In this document: positions 1-5,358 of the stretch, one piece after another
Position numbering within the stretch: the first letter of the stretch is position 1
Layout: every line of letters starts with the position of its first letter
Assembly (NCBI GenBank): GCA_964478945.1
Contig: CAYZJV010000055.1
Coordinates: 1-19,119, forward strand
Origin: CAYZJV01 sp964478945
GTDB lineage: Bacteria > Spirochaetota > Spirochaetia > Sphaerochaetales > Sphaerochaetaceae
DNA: 19,119 nucleotides
Reading direction: 5' to 3'
Notes under the pieces: model-generated
Told to the model about the DNA's origin: nothing
The model's database searches: none
Seen by the model: only the letters and a program-made list of their open reading frames with translations
Translations under genes and position numbers: made by a program

Positions 1-1
1 C

Positions 2-139
2 GATTACTCCTTCGAATCGTACGATAGGATTGTCGATACCCATATCAAGAATATCCGAGCCAAATTCGGAAACTGCGGGACAAATTGGATCGAGACGGTA
101 CGGGGATATGGCTATCGTTTCACAGGGAAGCATGCGTAG
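2..139 (+). CDS. OmpR/PhoB-type response regulator, C-terminal fragment
   Basis: Frame 2 is open from the window edge to a TAG at 137-139 and encodes 45 residues with no start in the window. The text YDRIVDTHIKNIRAKF followed by WIETVRGYGYRF is the recognition helix and C-terminal beta-hairpin wing of the winged-helix DNA-binding domain found in OmpR/PhoB regulators. In that family this domain binds tandem promoter repeats after phosphorylation of an N-terminal receiver domain, which here lies outside the window. The next start codon (132) overlaps this stop, the usual arrangement with a partner histidine kinase. The partial coding call is firm; the target genes cannot be inferred. Confidence 0.9.
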   Translation, partial: DYSFESYDRIVDTHIKNIRAKFGNCGTNWIETVRGYGYRFTGKHA

Positions 140-239
140 TGTAGGGAAATGGATGATGTGGAGTCACCCAAAAGCGATATCCGGAACGAATGCACGTGTG
201 TTGCTGATATTGATTTGGCTGATTGTGCAAGCACGGTAG
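132..239 (+). pseudogene. Truncated N-terminus of a probable sensor histidine kinase
   Basis: An ATG at 132 overlaps the response-regulator stop by 8 nt, the classic coupling of a regulator with its kinase. The 35-residue product has a basic N-terminus and then a hydrophobic run (VLLILIWLIV) that looks like the start of the first transmembrane helix, but a TAG at 237-239 ends it there. Downstream DNA in this frame shows no kinase features (no periplasmic or HAMP segment, no H-box). I infer that the kinase was lost by a nonsense change or deletion. It could instead be a chance ORF, because no catalytic part remains to confirm the family. Confidence 0.45.
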
Positions 240-485
240 CCTATTTCCCAGAAGTACTTTAAGAATGATGTAGTGGAGAATCGCAATGATTGCCCAATGG
301 AACAGTGTACTGTCCCAAGACGTCAAATGATCCGTTTCCATGTACCCCTGGTTTTAGGAGTTACGGCTCACACTACTCGAAATCCACATAGTAATCCAAC
401 CAGATCACAAGAATCACTCATTCAAACCACACACCCCTGTGAGAAGCTACTACTATAAAATTCTCACAAAATGGAGATGATTGGA
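240..485. other. Gene-poor stretch between kinase remnant and OMP gene
   Basis: The stretch from 240 to 485 has only short ORFs in all frames and none has convincing composition. A 61-codon ORF (273-458) lacks a good ribosome site and resembles no family I know. Apart from the inverted repeat at 439-467 and the ribosome site for the next gene, I see nothing here. It may be decayed remains of the histidine kinase gene. Confidence 0.5.
439..467 (+). promoter_or_regulatory. Inverted repeat around a TATAAA box upstream of the OMP gene
   Basis: GTGAGAA (439-445) and TTCTCAC (461-467) form a perfect 7-bp inverted repeat with a 15-nt spacer. A TATAAA (454-459) lies inside the spacer at a suitable distance from the OMP ribosome site (GGAG, 473-476) and start (486). 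No clear -35 hexamer sits 16-18 nt upstream. The repeat could be an operator flanking the -10 box or a hairpin at the 5' end of the transcript; the sequence alone does not decide. Confidence 0.4.
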
Positions 486-1475
486 ATGAAAAAAGTATGT
501 GTGATTCTTACTGTAGTGGTACTGACCATCGTGTCTGTTTCAGCAGCCCCGCAGTTTTCAGGTAATTTTGGCCTTGATTACAAGTTGGGTTTCGACGGTA
601 CCTTGACTCCCTCGGGTGTCGACAGTGACACGAGAGCTGCGGAATTGAAATTGACCTTGTCTTCGGATTATTGGGATTTGGCGTTCAGAGCCTTGGGCGC
701 GAATGGTACTGATGTTGATGCGACCGCCACTTTGAAGGTGAATGCGATCCTTGCAACTGCCGATATCGAACTTCCTGTTGCAATAAGTGCATTGGTTGGG
801 AACCAGAACTTTTTCAGCTCTTCTGTGTATGCGGATCCCAATGGCTCGGAGGGAGACCACTATGCACTCTATTCCCAGAGCATTTCACGAGGTAATGTCC
901 CCTTTGGACTGGAGGTGGGATACAATGGTCTAGCCACGGTAAAGGCCGGGTATGATGTGGTGGACAAAGGGAAATTTCTTAGTGCCACAGTCAATCCGTT
1001 GGACGGAGTCTCGTTCGCGTTCAATATGGTCAACAACGCCACATTCGACAAGTATGCCGTGGGTGGAGTGGGGATTACTGCCAGTGCCGCCGCCGATATT
1101 GCGAATCTTGCGGGATTGGACTTCGGTCTGATGCTGTCGGGGTCCGGTTGGTTCTCTATGGATGATGCCTCCGCGAACAACTACTTCGTGGCGATCAATG
1201 GTGCGAAGGATGCCGTATCGGCCTTCGTCGAATATACCAATGAAATGGCGAAGAGCAGTGTGAATGTAGGTGGTGGGTATACCATCAACGATACCACCAA
1301 GGTGTCGGCAGGATTGGGAATTTCCGATCTTACCGGTAATGCGACTGTCGGTGCTTGGGCGAAGGGTGCCTATACAATCGCCGGTATTTCCACATTTGTG
1401 AAATATGGATTCTCAGAGAATGGAGATGGTGCCGGAAAGCACTATGTTCAGACCGGTCTTGATTTCGCGTTCTAA
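486..1475 (+). CDS. Putative outer-membrane beta-barrel protein
   Basis: A 329-residue protein. The ATG at 486 is preferred over the upstream in-frame ATG at 471 because GGAG (473-476) lies 9 nt before it and the product then starts with a canonical signal peptide: MKK, a hydrophobic core VILTVVVLTIV, and a likely cleavage after VSA (residues 18-20). The mature part is Gly-, Ala-, Ser- and Asn-rich with alternating short strands such as AGLGISDL and VGAWAKGAYT, has almost no Cys, and ends in Phe (GLDFAF), the C-terminal aromatic signature of barrel proteins assembled by BamA. Similar short-signal barrels are common in Sphaerochaeta and related spirochaetes. Function (porin or surface protein) is unknown. 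It is monocistronic, with its own terminator downstream. Confidence 0.75.
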   Translation: MKKVCVILTVVVLTIVSVSAAPQFSGNFGLDYKLGFDGTLTPSGVDSDTRAAELKLTLSSDYWDLAFRALGANGTDVDATATLKVNAILATADIELPVAISALVGNQNFFSSSVYADPNGSEGDHYALYSQSISRGNVPFGLEVGYNGLATVKAGYDVVDKGKFLSATVNPLDGVSFAFNMVNNATFDKYAVGGVGITASAAADIANLAGLDFGLMLSGSGWFSMDDASANNYFVAINGAKDAVSAFVEYTNEMAKSSVNVGGGYTINDTTKVSAGLGISDLTGNATVGAWAKGAYTIAGISTFVKYGFSENGDGAGKHYVQTGLDFAF

Positions 1476-1545
1476 ACATAATGCGAGGATATGCTTAAAA
1501 CTATAGCGAAGAGATAATTCCTCCAGAAATTCTCGTTATACATTT

Positions 1546-1588
1546 CCCTCTTCTGGCACCGTTGGTGGAGAAGGGGGATCTTTGTTTG
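1546..1588 (+). terminator. Intrinsic terminator of the OMP gene
   Basis: CCCTCTTCT (1546-1554) pairs with AGAAGGGGG (1569-1577), 9 bp including one G-U. An inner CACC/GGTG stem (1557-1560 with 1564-1567) closes a GTT loop. A T-rich tail, ATCTTTGTTTG, follows at once. It lies 70 nt after the OMP stop and before the ilv promoter, so it insulates the two units. Confidence 0.8.
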
Positions 1589-1707
1589 CGATAACGATGT
1601 TGTGGAACCATGCAAATATAACCGATTGTGGTGGTTCATCAACGAGGTGAATTTCATATTTTTGTATAGTTAATGCATATTTATAGAAGAATGTGGTTTC
1701 AGTGGAG

Positions 1708-1734
1708 TTGACATTTCTTCCATAGACGTATAAA
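1708..1734 (+). promoter_or_regulatory. Sigma70-type promoter of the ilv-leu operon
   Basis: A perfect TTGACA (1708-1713) is followed after 15 nt by TATAAA (1729-1734); overlapping -10 registers with 16-17 nt spacing (ATAAAA, TAAAAC) are also possible. The predicted transcript starts near 1741, about 15 nt before a good ribosome site (AGGGG, 1756-1760) for the leader peptide. The terminator at 1546-1588 just upstream means operon transcription must begin here or nearby. Confidence 0.7.
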
Positions 1735-1768
1735 ACGAAAGACAATCTATCTTTTAGGGGTGCCAGTC

Positions 1769-1951
1769 ATGAGAACGGCAGGGAAAAGGAATACAAGCGC
1801 AGCATGCAATAAGCCTTCGCATACGGTGTGGAACACCAACAATTCGGCGACAATTTTCGACGCTTCCATCAACCTCTCCATTTCCTCCCTCCTCCTTTCG
1901 ATTGCCATCCTCCCCGCAATCATTATTCTTGTAAGCCTTATTATTCTATAG
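1769..1951 (+). CDS. BCAA-rich leader peptide of the ilv-leu operon
   Basis: A 60-codon ORF starts at ATG 1769, 8 nt after AGGGG (1756-1760), and about 28 nt from the predicted transcription start. An in-frame GTG at 1760 is rejected because it overlaps that ribosome site. The first half is unremarkable. The last 29 codons contain 9 Ile, 8 Leu and 1 Val, including the runs LLL, IIILV and LIIL just before the TAG. This is the hallmark of ribosome-sensing leader peptides such as IlvL, IlbL and LeuL of enterics, though those are about half as long. The last sense codon is CTA, which looks little used in this window. Mutually exclusive hairpins start 2 nt after the stop. Alternative: a small single-helix membrane protein, since the tail is also long enough to span a bilayer. 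Its position and codon content favour attenuation. Confidence 0.75.
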   Translation: MRTAGKRNTSAACNKPSHTVWNTNNSATIFDASINLSISSLLLSIAILPAIIILVSLIIL

Positions 1952-1952
1952 A

Positions 1953-2081
1953 TCCACGGTAAGCCGATTCGGGTGCAGCCGTGGAGAAACTCCTTCACGG
2001 CGAATCGGTGTAACCTCACCATCGGAACGACCTTCGCAGGCGAATGTCGATTCCCAGCACACAAATTTCGAAGGGGGAGTT
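1953..2081 (+). promoter_or_regulatory. Alternative-structure leader RNA that can sequester the ilvN ribosome site
   Basis: Directly visible pairings: A TCCACGG (1953-1959) with B CCGTGGA (1979-1985); B GCCGTGGAG (1978-1986) with C CTCC-ttc-ACGGC (1990-2001, 3-nt bulge); and 1964-1971 (CCGATTCG) with 2001-2008 (CGAATCGG), which is compatible with B:C. Segment C overlaps AACTCCTTC (1988-1996), which can pair without a gap (two G-U) with 2073-2081, covering the entire ilvN Shine-Dalgarno GGGGGAG. So B:C hides the anti-Shine-Dalgarno segment, giving ON, while A:B frees it, giving OFF. No T-run follows any of these hairpins, so a classical intrinsic terminator is not seen. The regulatory logic is inference; the pairings are in the sequence. 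Confidence 0.6.
2024..2054 (+). other. Stable hairpin in the ilv leader RNA
   Basis: GGAA-CGAC-c-TTCG (2024-2036) pairs with CGAA-t-GTCG-a-TTCC (2041-2054) around a CAGG loop: 12 bp with one mismatch and one bulged A. No U-tract follows, so I do not call it a terminator. It sits between the anti-Shine-Dalgarno segment (1988-1996) and the ilvN Shine-Dalgarno (2073-2079), where it would bring the two together. Confidence 0.55.
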
Positions 2082-2086
2082 GAGAC

Positions 2087-2599
2087 ATGGAACGGTATAC
2101 ATTGGGAATTCTGGTCAACAATCATCCTGGAGTCCTCAGTCGTGTCGTCGGTCTGTTCAGCAGGCGGGGCTACAATATCGACAGCCTGTCGGTGGGGGAA
2201 ACGGAGAATCCGGAGATCAGCCGAATCACCATAGTGGTGACCGGAGATCGGGCCATCGTCGAACAAATCGAGAAGCAGGTTGCCAAACTCATCGATGTGA
2301 TAAAAGTGGTGAAGTTGACCCTGCAAGGCAGCATCCAGTGCGAATTGGTGTTGGTGAAGGTGAAGACCACACCCCAAACCCGTGCCGCGGTGGTCGAACT
2401 TTCCGAAATATTCAAGGCGAAGATCATGGATGTGACCGAAACGACACTCACGATGCAAATCACCGGAGTGGGAGACAAGGTGGCCTCGTTCCTCCATCTG
2501 ATACGTCCGTATGGGATTGCGGAACTGGTCAGAACCGGAATGACAGCCATGGAGAGGGGAAGTCAGGCGATGGTGAACCATCGTGATGAAGATGAATGA
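2087..2599 (+). CDS. ilvN: Acetolactate synthase, small (regulatory) subunit
   Basis: A 170-residue protein of the usual length for this subunit. The N-terminal ACT domain is clear: YTLGILVNNHPGVLSRVVGLF, then the GYNIDSL and TETENPEISR-type motif (here GETENPEISRITIVV). The C-terminal half is the ALS_ss_C type that contacts the large subunit. It binds valine or other BCAAs and sets activity and feedback inhibition of IlvB, which converts pyruvate to acetolactate or 2-acetohydroxybutyrate. The start at 2087 has GGGGGAG (2073-2079) 7 nt upstream, the site that the leader RNA can cover. It is the first structural gene of the operon, yet its catalytic partner ilvB is the last, about 9.8 kb away; usually the two are adjacent. 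Confidence 0.95.
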   Translation: MERYTLGILVNNHPGVLSRVVGLFSRRGYNIDSLSVGETENPEISRITIVVTGDRAIVEQIEKQVAKLIDVIKVVKLTLQGSIQCELVLVKVKTTPQTRAAVVELSEIFKAKIMDVTETTLTMQITGVGDKVASFLHLIRPYGIAELVRTGMTAMERGSQAMVNHRDEDE

Positions 2600-2631
2600 A
2601 CATATAGCCCAAGGGCGAAAGGAGAGATGTG

Positions 2632-3624
2632 ATGAGTACCATGTATTATGAAAAGGATGCCGACATGTCGGTACTGGAAAAGAAGACCGTCGCGATCATC
2701 GGTTATGGAAGCCAGGGGCACGCCCATGCGCTCAACCTCCACGAATCGGGAATGAACGTGGTGGTGGGATTGTATGAGGGAAGTCCCTCTTGGGAGAAGG
2801 CCGAAGAAGCCGGTTTGAAGGTCATGACCGCAGCGGACGCAGCGAAGGCAGCCGACGTCATCATGATGCTGGTCAATGACGAGAAGCAGGCCAAGATCTA
2901 CTCCGAGAACATCGAGCCTGGCCTTACCGCCGGAAAATATCTGGCATTCGCCCATGGATTCAATATCCATTTCGGACAGATCGTTCCAGCCAAGGATGTG
3001 AATGTGATCATGATTGCGCCCAAGGGTCCCGGCCATACGGTCCGTTCCCAGTTCCAGGAGGGCAAGGGAGTTCCCTCACTCATCGCGGTGCATCAAGATC
3101 CCTCCGGCAATTCGAAGGAAGTGGCGCTTGCCTATGCGGTGGGACTCGGAGCCGGACGGGCCGGTGTGTTTGAAACCACCTTCAAGGAAGAGACCGAGAC
3201 CGACCTGTTCGGTGAGCAGGCGGTACTGTGTGGTGGTGTGTCCGCGCTTATCAAAGCAGGATTCGACACCCTTGTCGCAGCTGGTTATCAGCCTGAAATG
3301 GCCTATTTCGAATGTTGCCACGAGATGAAGTTGATCGTCGATCTGATCAATCAGGGTGGACTCTCCTACATGCGCTATTCGATCAGCGATACCGCCGAGT
3401 ATGGTGACTATGTGACAGGCAATCGGATCATCACCGATGAGACGAAGAAGGAAATGGGCAAGGTGCTCTCCGAAATCCAGAACGGAACCTTCGCACGCAA
3501 CTGGCTGGTCGAAAACCAGGTGAAGAGACCCTTCTTCAACGCAAAGCGAAGAATGGAATCGGAAAGTCTCTTGGAGTCGACCGGAAAGCGTCTCAGGGCT
3601 TTGATGAGTTGGTTGAAGAAATGA
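2632..3624 (+). CDS. ilvC: Ketol-acid reductoisomerase (class I)
   Basis: A 330-residue short-form (class I) enzyme that isomerises and reduces acetolactate or 2-aceto-2-hydroxybutyrate with NAD(P)H and Mg2+. The Rossmann motif GYGSQGHAHALNL is at residues 24-36. The metal-site region ETETDLFGEQAVLCGG gives Asp191 and Glu195, and FECCHEMKLIVDLI belongs to the knotted C-terminal domain. ATG 2632 is chosen because AGGAG (2620-2624) lies 7 nt before it; the GTG at 2629 is in frame but too close. The cofactor loop reads GLYEGSPSWEKA, where many NADPH enzymes have GLR-x-GS; the Tyr-Glu pair may favour NADH (inference). It lies 32 nt after ilvN and is followed by a perfect intergenic hairpin. Confidence 0.96.
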   Translation: MSTMYYEKDADMSVLEKKTVAIIGYGSQGHAHALNLHESGMNVVVGLYEGSPSWEKAEEAGLKVMTAADAAKAADVIMMLVNDEKQAKIYSENIEPGLTAGKYLAFAHGFNIHFGQIVPAKDVNVIMIAPKGPGHTVRSQFQEGKGVPSLIAVHQDPSGNSKEVALAYAVGLGAGRAGVFETTFKEETETDLFGEQAVLCGGVSALIKAGFDTLVAAGYQPEMAYFECCHEMKLIVDLINQGGLSYMRYSISDTAEYGDYVTGNRIITDETKKEMGKVLSEIQNGTFARNWLVENQVKRPFFNAKRRMESESLLESTGKRLRALMSWLKK

Positions 3625-3631
3625 CAAGCAT

Positions 3632-3657
3632 GCCGGGTGGTGATCTGACCACCCGGC
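3632..3657 (+). other. Perfect intercistronic hairpin between ilvC and leuA
   Basis: GCCGGGTGGT (3632-3641) and ACCACCCGGC (3648-3657) form a 10-bp perfect GC-rich stem with a GATCTG loop, 7 nt after the ilvC stop. The sequence after it (GGATGAATCC) has no T-run, so it is unlikely to terminate efficiently. It may protect the ilvC mRNA 3' end, mark a processing site, or cause partial attenuation inside the operon. Confidence 0.7.
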
Positions 3658-3699
3658 GGATGAATCCCGGAAATATTCGGACATGTAGAGAGGTGTAGG

Positions 3700-5358
3700 A
3701 TGGCAGCACATATCGCGATTTTCGATACGACACTCCGTGATGGGGAACAGGCTCCCGGATACAGCATGAATCTTGAGGAGAAACTTCGATTTGCACGGCA
3801 ACTCGAAGCCCTGGGTGTCGATGTGATCGAGGCGGGGTTCGCCATCGCCTCTCCCGGGGACTTCACCTCTGTGAAGGAGATTGCCACCGCAATTTCCGGA
3901 TGCACGATCGCATCATTGGCGAGAGCACTGGAGAAGGACATAGATACGGCGTGGGAAGCGGTGAAACATGCGGCCAGACCACGCATCCACACCTTCATTG
4001 CCACCAGCGATCTCCATCTCCAGTACAAGTTGAAGATGTCGCGCGAGAAGGCCCATGAACAAGCTGTCGCCATGGTTGCCCATGCGAGAAACCTCTGTCC
4101 AGAGGTGGAATTTTCTCCCGAGGATGCCACGCGATCGGACCGCGATTATCTGTGTCGGGTGGTGGAGTCAGTCATTGATGCCGGAGCCACCATCGTAAAT
4201 ATTCCCGATACCGTCGGCTACAGCATGCCTGGTGAGTTCGGCGACCTGATCGGTTACCTGATGAACCATGTGGCCAATATCGACAAGGCGATCCTTTCGG
4301 TGCATTGCCACAACGATCTAGGTCTTGCCGTAGCCAATTCGCTCGCCGGTTTGGCAGCCGGAGCACGACAGGCCGAATGTACCGTATGTGGTATCGGAGA
4401 AAGGGCTGGTAATGCGGCGGTCGAGGAACTGGTGATGGCGATCAGAACCAGAAGGGACCTGTACGATTTTTCCTACAATCTCAAGACCGAGGAGTTGTAC
4501 AGAACGAGTCGTTTGTTGTCGAGCATCACCGGTGTCCCCATCGCTCCCAACAAGGCGATCGTGGGAGCGAATGCGTTTGCCCATGAATCGGGAATCCATC
4601 AGCACGGCATGATGGCCCATGCGCAAACCTATGAGATCATGACCCCAGAATCGATCGGGTTGAAGAAGACCACCATGGTGTTGGGCAAACATTCGGGACA
4701 GCATGCCTTCGTCAAGAGGATGGAGGAGTTGGGATACACGCTCTCCAAGGAGATGGCCTCCAAGCTCTTCTCCGACTTCAAGAATGTGGCCGACAAGAAG
4801 AAGGAAATCTTCGACCGTGATCTGATCGCACTGATGGAGAGCGGAACCCATGTCGCCCCACAGATCTACGAATTGGACAATTTCGTGGTGAACAGCGGAA
4901 ACAACATGACCACCACCGCATGCGTCACCTTGAAAAGGAATGGAAAGAAGATGCAGGCGGTGGAGATGGCCACCGGTCCCGTCTATGCCTGTTACAAGGC
5001 GGTGGAGAAGATCATCAAACACTCCTATGTGCTTGAGGACTACCAGTTGCATGCGGTTACCGAACACCGAGATGCGCTAGGGGAAGTGTTGGTCAAGATC
5101 AGCGACAACCATGGCGTCTACCGTGGGAGGGGCGTAAGTACCGACATCATCGAGGCGAGCATGCAGAGTCTGCTTGTCGCGGTCAACAGGATGATCGAAG
5201 TCGCCGAGAGCAACGAGACACCCAATGCACAGAGCGACCATAGTGCGGGAAGGAAAGCCAAGGAGTGGATACCACTCTCCGAAGAGGCCCTCTCCCGCGA
5301 TATGAAAATGTCGGGAACCGTCGATGAAGATGTTACCAAGGAGCATTACAATGTCTGA
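3700..5358 (+). CDS. leuA: 2-isopropylmalate synthase
   Basis: A 552-residue enzyme that condenses acetyl-CoA with 2-oxoisovalerate, the first step specific to leucine. The HMGL-like TIM barrel begins with FDTTLRDGEQAPG (residues 8-20, catalytic Arg13, metal-binding Asp14). The metal motif HCHNDLG is at 202-208, followed by GIGERAGNAAVEELVMA. The linker and the C-terminal LeuA allosteric domain follow, with GVSTDIIEAS near the end; this domain normally binds leucine for feedback inhibition. The length fits the long LeuA class. AGAGG (3689-3693) lies 6 nt before the ATG. Its last 8 nt overlap the start of cimA, a paralogue. LeuA rather than CimA is assigned from the NxxG- and GERAGNAA-type signatures and overall similarity. 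Confidence 0.93.
   Translation: MAAHIAIFDTTLRDGEQAPGYSMNLEEKLRFARQLEALGVDVIEAGFAIASPGDFTSVKEIATAISGCTIASLARALEKDIDTAWEAVKHAARPRIHTFIATSDLHLQYKLKMSREKAHEQAVAMVAHARNLCPEVEFSPEDATRSDRDYLCRVVESVIDAGATIVNIPDTVGYSMPGEFGDLIGYLMNHVANIDKAILSVHCHNDLGLAVANSLAGLAAGARQAECTVCGIGERAGNAAVEELVMAIRTRRDLYDFSYNLKTEELYRTSRLLSSITGVPIAPNKAIVGANAFAHESGIHQHGMMAHAQTYEIMTPESIGLKKTTMVLGKHSGQHAFVKRMEELGYTLSKEMASKLFSDFKNVADKKKEIFDRDLIALMESGTHVAPQIYELDNFVVNSGNNMTTTACVTLKRNGKKMQAVEMATGPVYACYKAVEKIIKHSYVLEDYQLHAVTEHRDALGEVLVKISDNHGVYRGRGVSTDIIEASMQSLLVAVNRMIEVAESNETPNAQSDHSAGRKAKEWIPLSEEALSRDMKMSGTVDEDVTKEHYNV

Noticed and set aside
1605..1660. GAACCA/TGGTTC hairpin followed by a T-run as a second terminator
   Set aside because: The stem is short with internal mismatches and the T-run lies more than 15 nt away; the terminator at 1546-1588 is far better.
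1760..1768. GTG 1760 as the start of the leader peptide
   Set aside because: It overlaps the AGGGG ribosome site; the ATG at 1769 has proper spacing.
2024..2070. Rho-independent attenuator in the ilv leader
   Set aside because: The hairpin at 2024-2054 is stable but is followed by CAGCACACAAATTTCG without a U-run, so it does not meet the criteria for an intrinsic terminator.
1952..2086. T-box riboswitch controlling the ilv operon
   Set aside because: I see no T-box-like conserved segment or antiterminator bulge, and the Ile/Leu/Val-rich leader ORF already offers a sensing mechanism.
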